Source: Hymenobacter jejuensis (GTDB taxonomy: Bacteria; Bacteroidota; Bacteroidia; Cytophagales; Hymenobacteraceae). Taken from it: a DNA stretch of 64,000 nucleotides. Where the stretch lies: the NCBI RefSeq assembly GCF_006337165.1, contig NZ_CP040896.1, positions 930,001-994,000 on the forward strand, in the 5' to 3' direction. A model generated the notes under the pieces. It ran no database searches. It was given only the letters and a program-made list of their open reading frames with translations, and was not told the DNA's origin. Shown piece after piece: positions 21,281 to 28,965 of this stretch. The first letter of the stretch is position 1, and each line of letters starts with the position of its first letter. The position numbers and the translations under genes were made by a program.

Positions 21281-21373
21281 AAGCTATTAGGTAGGGACGC
21301 GTTGCCACGTCCGAGATTTTATAGTTTTATAACCTTCTTTTTGTCAATAACTTATAAAAATAAAAGGGCTAGT

Positions 21374-21865
21374 CTACTTGCCAAAAGTAGCTGGTGCCGG
21401 TGCGTCGTCTGGGCGCTTTTGCACGGGCGGAATAACCGGACCCACAATCTCCTCATCCGTAAAAAACGGGGCCAGCTTGCCCTGAATGTCCGCCGGAATC
21501 GGGACGGGCCGACCGGTGGCCGTGCTTACGAACACCATCAGCGTGTGGCCTTCGGTAAGCAGCGTCTGGGCTTCGTTGTAAATCTCGTACTCAAACAGTA
21601 TCCGCGAGCCTTCCGCTGGCTGACGCAACAGCAAGCGCACCGTCAGCAGGTCGTCGTAGCGGGCGGGGCGACGAAAACGAGTGCGGATCTCCCCTACCGG
21701 CATTCCTACGCCATCGGCTTCAAGGTCCTTGTAACGAATGCCCAATTGGCGAAATGCCTCAGTACGAGCCACTTCGAAATACGCTGCGTAGTTGCCGTGG
21801 TACACGTAGCCCATTTGGTCAGTTTCGGCATAGCGGACTCGGATTTGGACGTCGGAGGTATACAT
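21374..21865 (-). CDS. Acyl-CoA thioesterase (4HBT / YbgC-like hotdog fold)
   Basis: A 163-residue single hotdog-fold protein. The N-terminal signature RYAETDQMGYVYHGNYAAYF contains the catalytic Asp of the 4-hydroxybenzoyl-CoA/YbgC thioesterase group, followed by RTEAFRQLG and the beta-strand core with FEYEIYNEA. It probably hydrolyses short or medium acyl-CoA in the cytosol; the acyl chain cannot be told from sequence. It lies 22 bp after the small hypothetical gene and is likely co-transcribed. Confidence 0.9.
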   Translation of the reverse strand: MYTSDVQIRVRYAETDQMGYVYHGNYAAYFEVARTEAFRQLGIRYKDLEADGVGMPVGEIRTRFRRPARYDDLLTVRLLLRQPAEGSRILFEYEIYNEAQTLLTEGHTLMVFVSTATGRPVPIPADIQGKLAPFFTDEEIVGPVIPPVQKRPDDAPAPATFGK

Positions 21866-21887
21866 CTTTGAAGGTATTTAAAGCGAA

Positions 21888-22205
21888 TTATGGTATACCA
21901 TACGATTCCCGCAAATCAAGAATGAGGTGCCCATGAACAAGATTACAGCTTAGATCCACAACAATAACTAAGAATACATTAGGCTTCTTAGCTGGAATTA
22001 GCACATGGTCAAATCGTTGATCACCACTACGATAAACAAGTTCAACTATACCATTTTCTATGATATGTCCGTTCAAATCGTTTGGAGTGATGGCATCAAC
22101 GTATGGCCATATATCAAGTTGAGGATCAGCTGATTCTGTAACATTCTGCATCGGATCGCAAAATGTTTGCTGGAATTCATCATCGCTCAGGAGACGAGCA
22201 ATCAT
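21888..22205 (-). CDS. Hypothetical protein, 105 aa
   Basis: Not recognised. A small soluble protein with no signal peptide or membrane segment; the C-terminal half has beta-strand-like stretches (FDHVLIPAK, FLVIVVDLS, GHLILDLRE). Its ATG begins one base after the mltG stop codon and its stop lies 22 bp before the thioesterase, so translational coupling within an operon is likely; that context is the main support for it being real. Its base composition is more AT-rich than its neighbours. Confidence 0.65.
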   Translation of the reverse strand: MIARLLSDDEFQQTFCDPMQNVTESADPQLDIWPYVDAITPNDLNGHIIENGIVELVYRSGDQRFDHVLIPAKKPNVFLVIVVDLSCNLVHGHLILDLRESYGIP

Positions 22206-22206
22206 G

Positions 22207-23280
22207 CTACTTCATAATCGCCATGCGGTTCAGGGCAGCCTGGTACCGACGGGCGTTGACGAGGTGAGCTGCTTCGTTGGTCGCAAAGGCGTGGTAGCCG
22301 CTGAAATCCTCTTTCGCGCAGAAATACAAGTAGTTGTGCTGCTCCGGGTTCAGCACGGCGTCGATGCTGGCGATGCTGGGCAGGTTGATGGGGCCGGGTG
22401 GCAACCCCTTGTATTTGTAGGTGTTATAAGGCGAATCTTTGGCCAAATGCACGTTCAGGACGCGCTTGATGGTGAAGTCGCGGTTGGCATATATTACGGT
22501 AGGGTCGGCTTGCAGGAGCATACCGCGCTTGAGGCGGTTGAGATACACGCCGGCCACGCGGGGGCGTTCGTCGGCGTGCTGTTGCTGCTCGGCTTCCACA
22601 ATGCTGGCCAACGTACTGACTTGCTGACGATTGAGGCCCAGAGCTTTGGCCTTGGCATCGCGGGCCGGCGTCCAGAATTTCTCGTACTCCTTTTTCATGC
22701 GGTGCATGAGGTTGTCGGCCGACGTATTCCAATACAGCTCGTAGGTGTTCGGGATGAACATCGACAGAATGGTCGTCGTGTCGAAGCCTAGGCCGCGGGT
22801 GTAGCTGGGGCTGCTCAGGAGCGAGTCGAACTGATGGGGCCGGGAATCGATGGCGGTGCTGAGCTTTTTGGCCAAGTCTTCGCGCAGCCGGATGTTCTGA
22901 AACGTCAATTTCAGCGGCGACTGACGGCCTGCTCGCAAGTCGCTGACTAACTGACGGTTAGTGTAGCCATCTTTCAATTCATACCGACCAGGCTTCACCA
23001 GCCGATCGTACTTCATGAGCTTGGCTACGAAAGCAAAAGACAGCCGGTCGACAATCACGCCAGTAGCGTTGATGCTGTCGAGCACGGCTTTGTACGGCTG
23101 CCCGCGCCGGATGAGCACGTAGGTCGGCTGGCCTTTGGTTTCGACGTTGGCCGTGAAGAAAATCTGATAGAAATAATAGGAAAAGCAGACGAAAAACAGC
23201 CCCAGAACGGCCGTTATGGTAGCGTACCGATTGCGTCGCTTGATTGCCTGCGCTTTGTAGTCGAGGTGGGTTTTGGCCAT
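22207..23280 (-). CDS. mltG: Endolytic murein transglycosylase MltG
   Basis: A 357-residue protein with a short cytosolic N-terminus, one membrane segment (about 20-43) and a periplasmic YceG domain. The family hallmarks are SMFIPNTYELYWNTS, ASIVEAEQQQ carrying the catalytic Glu, VAGVYLNRLKRGMLLQADPT, and the C-terminal GLPPGPINLPS. MltG cleaves nascent peptidoglycan glycan strands at the inner membrane. The ATG at 23280 (MAKTHLDYK) is preferred over an upstream start at 23340. Confidence 0.95.
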   Translation of the reverse strand: MAKTHLDYKAQAIKRRNRYATITAVLGLFFVCFSYYFYQIFFTANVETKGQPTYVLIRRGQPYKAVLDSINATGVIVDRLSFAFVAKLMKYDRLVKPGRYELKDGYTNRQLVSDLRAGRQSPLKLTFQNIRLREDLAKKLSTAIDSRPHQFDSLLSSPSYTRGLGFDTTTILSMFIPNTYELYWNTSADNLMHRMKKEYEKFWTPARDAKAKALGLNRQQVSTLASIVEAEQQQHADERPRVAGVYLNRLKRGMLLQADPTVIYANRDFTIKRVLNVHLAKDSPYNTYKYKGLPPGPINLPSIASIDAVLNPEQHNYLYFCAKEDFSGYHAFATNEAAHLVNARRYQAALNRMAIMK

Positions 23281-23412
23281 GAGTGGCAACGTAACAGAAA
23301 GAGAAGTAAGGCCCGTCGTCAATCCTTTGCGCGGGCACACCGTTTAGAGTAGCTAGAAGACGCCAAAAGTACGAGTTCTATCTCTCAACGCTTTTTCTTT
23401 ATCCGTTGCTCC

Positions 23413-24261
23413 ATGACGAAAAACTTCTTCCGCAATTTCACCAAAACGGCGGGCGTAGCCGCCGTGCTTTGGGCGGGTGCTGTTTCGGCCGCGCAAGCTC
23501 AGTTGGCGGTATACTCCTTCACAGCTGCCCGCGGCAACGAAGAAAGCTATCAGGTTGATGCCCAACCGCTTAATGCTACGTTTACCCCGATGACGCGGGG
23601 CGCGGGCGTTGCTCCGACGCCGGCCGCCGACGCTTTTGCGGCCATCGGCTGGACTAGTGCCGCCGCGCCCGATGCGGCCGATTATTTTTCTTTTTCGGTG
23701 CAGCCGGCCAAGGGCTACGTCATTCGCCTCGACAACTTTATCCTCGACGAGAAGCGCTCCGCTACCGGCATTGGCGAGTGGGTGCTGCGCTCCAGCCTCG
23801 ACAACTTCACGGCGGATGTGGCTAAGGTTTCCGTGCCCGACAACGAGGACCCGCGCACTAACCGCCAGATTAATTTGCCGGCGCCCTTTTCCAAAATCGA
23901 AGGTTTGGTAGAGTTTCGGTTGTATGGTTACAAGTCTGAGAATGAAGCAGGTAGCTGGGCCATTGATAATGTGCGAGTAAACGGAGTTACCAACATCGTG
24001 ACGGGCACCAACTCGTCGGCGAGGCAGCTGGCTGTTTCTGTGTTTCCCAATCCGACGACTTCGCAACTGGTGGTGCGGCTGGGTGCGGCGGGGCGCGGCG
24101 CGCAGGTTGATATCCTCAACGCCTTGGGCCAATGCGTGCGCCACGCCGTTGCCACCGCCGATGAGCTACCACTTGACGTTACGGCCCTTAGCGCGGGCCT
24201 GTATTCGGTGCGGCTCACGACCCAGGCGGGTTTGGTGACCCGCACTTTTATAAAGCAATAA
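23413..24261 (+). CDS. Secreted protein with type IX secretion C-terminal sorting domain
   Basis: A 282-residue protein with a signal peptide (VSAAQAQ cleavage near 30), a central beta-rich region (about 32-195, no family recognised, possibly a carbohydrate-binding-like sandwich ending AGSWAIDNVRVNG) and a C-terminal Por/T9SS sorting domain (about 208-282: VFPNPTTSQLVVRL, ILNALGQCV, LSAGLYSVRL, final TRTFIKQ). It is expected to cross the outer membrane by T9SS and be released or surface-attached. Function of the passenger region unknown. Confidence 0.85.
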   Translation: MTKNFFRNFTKTAGVAAVLWAGAVSAAQAQLAVYSFTAARGNEESYQVDAQPLNATFTPMTRGAGVAPTPAADAFAAIGWTSAAAPDAADYFSFSVQPAKGYVIRLDNFILDEKRSATGIGEWVLRSSLDNFTADVAKVSVPDNEDPRTNRQINLPAPFSKIEGLVEFRLYGYKSENEAGSWAIDNVRVNGVTNIVTGTNSSARQLAVSVFPNPTTSQLVVRLGAAGRGAQVDILNALGQCVRHAVATADELPLDVTALSAGLYSVRLTTQAGLVTRTFIKQ

Positions 24262-24449
24262 AAGCTTAAAAAACGCGGCCTTACAGTACGCCATGCGCTC
24301 AGAAACGGCTTTTGGGAAGCACCGAAAAACTATACCACAACTTTCCGGGTAAAAAGCGCGAATGAGTGGCAGGTATATGCGCCACGTATTACCTTGCCCG
24401 GCGCCCGTCGGCGTTCCCTTTCCGATTGTCCATCTACTTCCGTCCTGCT

Positions 24450-25079
24450 ATGCCAGCCACACTGCTTCGCATCCATCCCGATAATCCGCCCCTCAACCGC
24501 ATTCTGCAAGCCGTAGAAGTGCTCCGCAACGGGGGCGTTATTATTTATCCTACCGACACCATTTATGGCCTGGGCTGCGATATCCACAACGCCAAAGCGG
24601 TCGAGAAACTCTGCCGCATCAAAGGCATTCATCCCGATAAAGCCAACCTGTCGTTTATCTGCCAAGATCTTTCGCACATCACCGACTACGCCCACGGCAT
24701 CACGACGCCGGTGTATAAAGTGCTGAAAAAGGCGCTGCCAGGGCCCTTTACGTTCATCTTCGAGGCCAGCCCCAAAGCCCCGCGCTATGGCGGCGTGAAA
24801 CGCAAAACGGTGGGCATCCGGGTGCCCGACCACGCAATTTGCACGAGCTTGGTGCGCGAGCTCGGCAACCCGATTGTCAGCACGTCCATCCGCGACGAAG
24901 ACGACTTGGTTGAATACACCACCGACCCCGATTTGCTGTATGAAAAATACCGCCTGCTCGTGGATATGGTCATCGACGGGGGCTTCGGCAACAACATCGC
25001 CAGCACCGTAGTCGATTGTACCAACGAAGATTTCGAGCTCGTTCGGCAAGGTGCCGGCGACATCGAGCAATATTTATAA
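24450..25079 (+). CDS. L-threonylcarbamoyladenylate synthase (Sua5/YciO/YrdC)
   Basis: A 209-residue YrdC-domain protein: GGVIIYPTDTIYGLGCD near residue 30, then KANLSFICQDLS, LPGPFTFIFEA and KTVGIRVPDH, with the nucleotide- and bicarbonate/threonine-binding residues of the family. It supplies threonylcarbamoyl-AMP for t6A37 tRNA modification, or is a YciO-type paralogue, which cannot be excluded. The ATG at 24450 is chosen because sequence upstream of it in frame does not look like family sequence. Confidence 0.9.
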   Translation: MPATLLRIHPDNPPLNRILQAVEVLRNGGVIIYPTDTIYGLGCDIHNAKAVEKLCRIKGIHPDKANLSFICQDLSHITDYAHGITTPVYKVLKKALPGPFTFIFEASPKAPRYGGVKRKTVGIRVPDHAICTSLVRELGNPIVSTSIRDEDDLVEYTTDPDLLYEKYRLLVDMVIDGGFGNNIASTVVDCTNEDFELVRQGAGDIEQYL

Positions 25080-25100
25080 CACCTTAATAATCAAATACTT

Positions 25101-25134
25101 AACAAAACAGCCCGGTATACCGGGCTGTTTTGTT
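25101..25134. terminator. Perfectly palindromic bidirectional terminator
   Basis: A 34-bp perfect palindrome (25101-25117 with 25118-25134) with A-rich and T-rich ends between convergent genes. It overlaps the stop codon of the minus-strand acyltransferase. Confidence 0.85.
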
Positions 25135-26068
25135 ACTCCTCTTCGCGCTTCAGCTTCCAGCGCCGATGCGACCACAAATAGTCGGAAGGCTGCTGGCGGA
25201 TGTCGCGCTCAATGCAGCGCGCAAATGCCTCGGTGATAGGATGTTCGGCTAGGTTCAGTGTGGCATTGCCATCGTAGATTTCGTGCAGCGTGAAAGTGTA
25301 GTGCCCCCGTTTTGCCCGCTGAATGCTGGCGTAGAGCACCGGACAATTGTATTCGACGGCCAACCGGTCGGCGCCGGTCAGGAAAGCGGTGTCTTGGTGA
25401 AGCAGGCGCGTCCAGTACGCGTATTTGCTTTTCGAAGGACTTTGATCGCAGAGCATGCTCAGCGACCGCACTTCGCCGCGCCGCGTTTCCATGTCCTTCA
25501 TCGTTTCGCGCATCGGAATGAGCGCCGTACCCAACCGCGTGCGCAGCCGGTACACGAAGTAATCGAAGAACTTGTTGCTCAAGGGCTTATACACAGCATC
25601 TACCTTGCCGGGCCAGCGCATGGCCGCCGCCGGCGCCACCCACTCCCAGTTGCCGAAATGCGAGCCCAGGGTCATGATGGTGCGCCCTTTGGCAAAATAG
25701 GCATCGCCCAATTCGCCGTTTACGATGGTGATGCGACGGTTTAGCTCGGTTGGGGTGATGGCTGCCAGCTTCACGATTTCCACAATCAGGTCGGACAGGT
25801 GCCGGTAGAAACCTGTTGCCACTTGTTGAATCTCCGCTTCCGACTTCTCCGGAAATGAATTACGCAAGTTACTCACAATCACCTTCTTACGGTATTTTAA
25901 CCCGTGTTGCATCAACAAGCGCAGGAAATCGGAAACGAGGTAGAGCACCGGCATGGGCAAGTACGCGAGCGCCATCAACAGCCCTTCTAGGGGCAAGAAA
26001 TACCATGCAAACTGGCGAGTTGGCTTTGGGTGATGGGTAGTGGCAGCCGAAACGGCATGGGTGGGCAT
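25133..26068 (-). CDS. LpxL/HtrB-type lysophospholipid acyltransferase, copy 2
   Basis: A 311-residue protein with an N-terminal membrane anchor (about 25-55, LMALAYLPMPVLYLVSDFL) and the LpxL-family acyltransferase core. The HX4E active-site motif is His137-Glu142 in GSHFGNWEWV, followed by DAVYKPLSNKFFD and SMLCDQSPSK, and it ends in YLWSHRRWK. Family members acylate lipid A or, in Bacteroidota, other lipids such as N-acyl amino lipids; substrate not determined. It is a tandem paralogue of the next gene. Confidence 0.9.
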   Translation of the reverse strand: MPTHAVSAATTHHPKPTRQFAWYFLPLEGLLMALAYLPMPVLYLVSDFLRLLMQHGLKYRKKVIVSNLRNSFPEKSEAEIQQVATGFYRHLSDLIVEIVKLAAITPTELNRRITIVNGELGDAYFAKGRTIMTLGSHFGNWEWVAPAAAMRWPGKVDAVYKPLSNKFFDYFVYRLRTRLGTALIPMRETMKDMETRRGEVRSLSMLCDQSPSKSKYAYWTRLLHQDTAFLTGADRLAVEYNCPVLYASIQRAKRGHYTFTLHEIYDGNATLNLAEHPITEAFARCIERDIRQQPSDYLWSHRRWKLKREEE

Positions 26069-26156
26069 AGGCAAGGCAAATCTGTAAGCAGGGGAAGAAA
26101 AACAATCGCGCCAACTATGCGGGACTACTAGATGCAAAAAAACGCAGACTGTTCAG

Positions 26157-27065
26157 CTATACGGCGGGCTTTGGGGTGCGCTTGTGCTTCCAGCGCCGAT
26201 GCGACCAGAGGTATTCGGTGGGCGCCGCCTGAATGTCGAGCTCCAGTTGCCGGGCAAATTTTTCGGCCAGAACAAAGTCGTTTTTGTCGAGCGGGCTGTT
26301 GCCGTCGTACAATGGGGCAAGCCAGACCTCGTAGTAGCCGCGCCGCACGCGTCGGATGCCTACGTACACCACCGGGTAGTGAAACTGGGCGGCCAATTTG
26401 TCGGCACCGGTATAAAAACTTGTGTCCTGGTGCAGAAAGGTCGTCCAGTAAGGCTGGTCTTCCGGCCCGGCCGCCTGATCGGACAGCAGGCTCAACGACC
26501 GCACTTCGTTGCGCCGCCGCACTAGGTCGCGCAGAGTGTCGCGCATGGGCACCATACGGGCGCCGGTACGGGTGCGCAGGCGGTACATAAAATCTTCGAA
26601 AAACGGGTTGCTTAGCGGCTTGTACACGCCATCGGCTTTGTCGGGAAACCAGAAAGCGCCGGCCGAAAGTATCCACTCCCAGTTGCCGGCGTGCGAGCCC
26701 ATCGCCAGCACCGTACGCCCTTGGTCAAACAAGTCCGTCATCACCTCTGGGTTGCGCATGCGCACGCGGCGCTGAAGCTCGGCGTGCGATATGGTACGCA
26801 GCTTCAGAATCTCGACCAAGATTTGCGAAAAATGGCGGTAAAACCCACGTGCCAAGGCGGCAATCTCGGTTTCGTTTTTTTCAGGAAAAGAATTGCGCAG
26901 GTTTTCCGTCACTACCCGCCAGCGGTAGCGCACGACGTAGGCCACGAGCAAATACACTCCGTCGGCAATCACGTACAGCACCGACAGCGGCAAGCTCGCC
27001 AAGGCCACCAACAGCCACTCAAGCGGCCGATAATACCACGGATACGGTTTTGAAATTGTGCTCAT
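26157..27065 (-). CDS. LpxL/HtrB-type lysophospholipid acyltransferase, copy 1
   Basis: A 302-residue paralogue of the downstream gene, colinear throughout, with an N-terminal membrane segment (LLVALASLPLSVLYVIADGV), HX4E motif His125-Glu130 in GSHAGNWEW, DGVYKPLSNPFFED, LLSDQAAGPEDQPYW and the same YLWSHRRWK end. The ATG at 27065 is preferred to a longer frame at 27161. Copy 1 precedes copy 2 by 88 bp. Each copy could add a different acyl chain, or act at a different position. Confidence 0.9.
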   Translation of the reverse strand: MSTISKPYPWYYRPLEWLLVALASLPLSVLYVIADGVYLLVAYVVRYRWRVVTENLRNSFPEKNETEIAALARGFYRHFSQILVEILKLRTISHAELQRRVRMRNPEVMTDLFDQGRTVLAMGSHAGNWEWILSAGAFWFPDKADGVYKPLSNPFFEDFMYRLRTRTGARMVPMRDTLRDLVRRRNEVRSLSLLSDQAAGPEDQPYWTTFLHQDTSFYTGADKLAAQFHYPVVYVGIRRVRRGYYEVWLAPLYDGNSPLDKNDFVLAEKFARQLELDIQAAPTEYLWSHRRWKHKRTPKPAV

Positions 27066-27115
27066 AACGATCAACCACGCGTCACCGATTTGCCACCGAA
27101 ACCGGGCGTATACAA

Positions 27116-27152
27116 AACCCAAAGTCCTGCTACATAAGCAGGACTTTGGGTT
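27116..27152 (-). terminator. Rho-independent terminator
   Basis: A perfect 16-bp stem (27116-27131 with 27137-27152) with a 5-nt loop. On the minus strand it is followed by a short T-run, so it terminates the 27216-28079 gene. Confidence 0.75.
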
Positions 27153-27215
27153 GCAAAACAACTAGGTGCGCACGGCTTAACCAATCCCTTCCGCAACTAC
27201 TTCATTATCAATTAG

Positions 27216-28079
27216 TTAATTAGAAGAAGCGCCAGAAGGTGCATATTCTTCCATATCGCGTTGCAAATGAGTGGTTTGCGTAGCGATCAGCTGTTTCTTC
27301 GAATCGCGTACTTCCATCGTGAAGGTGTACTTTCCGGAAGGCAGCGGGCCCAGCGGCAGCTCGCCGACCACGGGCGTAGGCCGGCCCGCCGCCGCTTGAT
27401 CTAGTTGCACTTCGGCTTCGGCAGCCGCTCCCTCTTCGGAGACTAGCTTGTACCGAACGCTCAGCGGCTGCCCTTGCGGAGCTTGATAAAGCTCGGTGTA
27501 AAAGAAAATCTGGCTGGTGCCGCGGGCGTACAAACCGCCGGGGGTGCGCACCAAGTTGTAGCCACCCCGCGCAAAACTGTTCTGGGCCGGCGATTTAGCC
27601 GCTGGCCGCGAGAGCAGCACGATGTCGCTCAGGCTCGCCTTTTTGGCGCCGGCTTCTAATATCAGAGGCACCTCTACAGTAGTTTCCTGGCCGGCGCGGT
27701 ACTGGTCGCGCACTTTGCCGCGCAGCGTGTACTGGCCGTCGGGCAAGGCAATGCGCTTTTGAAAGCTAACCGGGTTTTTGAGGGCAATGGAAGTATCGCT
27801 GAGTACCGGCGGCTTCAGCGTGATGGTTTCTTGGTAGGCCGGTTTGCCATCGGCCTTCAGCACTTCCAGCGTCACCACGGCGGCGGCCTGAAAAGCTTTG
27901 GGCGCCCGGCGCATGTACGTGAGCGACTGCCCCGGCACGGTCGCATAAATCTCCACAATGGCACCTTTCACGGCCATGTCTTCGTTATGAAACCGAGCTA
28001 CGTCGAGCAAGAGCTGGGGCGAAGCCGCGCGGGACGTGCAAGCAAGCAGCGCAAAAAGCAGAATAAGGAGTGGACGCAT
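27216..28079 (-). CDS. Hypothetical exported beta-rich protein, 287 aa
   Basis: Signal peptide MRPLLILLFALLACTSRA at the N-terminus when started at 28079. The remainder is beta-sandwich-like with repeated strand patterns (LLLDVARFHNED, GAIVEIYATVPG, SLTYMRR, LPDGQYTLRGKVRDQY, LPSGKYTFTMEVRDSK). The pattern resembles the N-terminal beta region of Bacteroidota GWxTD proteins, but no GWxTD motif is present. Probably periplasmic; function unknown. Confidence 0.75.
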   Translation of the reverse strand: MRPLLILLFALLACTSRAASPQLLLDVARFHNEDMAVKGAIVEIYATVPGQSLTYMRRAPKAFQAAAVVTLEVLKADGKPAYQETITLKPPVLSDTSIALKNPVSFQKRIALPDGQYTLRGKVRDQYRAGQETTVEVPLILEAGAKKASLSDIVLLSRPAAKSPAQNSFARGGYNLVRTPGGLYARGTSQIFFYTELYQAPQGQPLSVRYKLVSEEGAAAEAEVQLDQAAAGRPTPVVGELPLGPLPSGKYTFTMEVRDSKKQLIATQTTHLQRDMEEYAPSGASSN

Positions 28080-28223
28080 CGTGTCAGATTGTCGGGTGAA
28101 AGTACGCACTACTGCGCAAAAGGCTTTTTGGTAGGATAATGGTTCAGGCGTACGTGCCCCTTGGTGCGGCCGGGCGAAAACAACGCCTTTCGGCAGCTGC
28201 TTTTACCCTTGAACATTCGTCGC

Positions 28224-28856
28224 GTGCCCATCTTATTTGAATCGCAATACAATCCTCCGGCGGCCTTCTTTGCGGAGCTGGCCGGTGCCGATGCCCTGTG
28301 GCTGGAACGACACGAGCACTACCACAAACAAACGTATCGTAATCGTTGTCTTATACTTACCGTGCAGGGCGTAAAGCCGCTTACCGTGCCGGTGGTCAAT
28401 GGTAACCGTAGCGAGAAAGTAAAGACTTCGGAGCTCGAAATTGACTACAGCCAGAACTGGATTCATCAGCATTGGCGCACCCTGCAAACCGCATACAGCA
28501 GCAGTCCGTATTTCGAATACTACGCCGACTACCTGCACGACATTTACGTACAGAAACACTCGCTCCTCTTCGACCTGAACCTGACGCTTTTGCGTTTCTA
28601 TCTGCGCTGCCTTCGGCTGCAAATTCCCGTGGAGTTTACCGCCGAATATCATCCCTCCTACCCTACCGAAGCGGTCCGGGACCGACGCGATTGGCTGACA
28701 CCAAAAGCTGCGCATCCCGCGGAGCCTGACAACACGTCCGACCACGGCGGCGTCCGGCCCTACCCGCAGAGCTTTGGCGCATCTTTTGTACCGAGGCTCA
28801 GTATCTTAGACCTGCTGTTTATGCAGGGTCCGGCCGCGGGCAGATTTCTTACGTAG
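28224..28856 (+). CDS. WbqC family protein
   Basis: About 210 residues. The WbqC-like pattern is clear: FESQYNPPAAFFAEL, ADALWLERHEHYHKQTYRNR, LTVPVVNGNRSEKVKTSE, NWIHQHWRTLQTAYSSSPYFEYY and the C-terminal SILDLLFMQGP. WbqC-like proteins are found in polysaccharide and glycolipid gene sets but their chemistry is not settled. No ATG suits the N-terminus; the GTG at 28224 gives the family-typical start, while a TTG at 28161 would add 21 residues. An exact start cannot be decided. Confidence 0.85.
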   Translation: MPILFESQYNPPAAFFAELAGADALWLERHEHYHKQTYRNRCLILTVQGVKPLTVPVVNGNRSEKVKTSELEIDYSQNWIHQHWRTLQTAYSSSPYFEYYADYLHDIYVQKHSLLFDLNLTLLRFYLRCLRLQIPVEFTAEYHPSYPTEAVRDRRDWLTPKAAHPAEPDNTSDHGGVRPYPQSFGASFVPRLSILDLLFMQGPAAGRFLT

Positions 28857-28965
28857 TATCTGTACCCAGCTCGAACCTTCGCCCGAATCAACCTGTTTTC
28901 AGGTAGAATCGGCCCAATCCGCCGCTCCGGTTGCGGGGTTCCGTTTTTCTTCATTACTTATCTGC

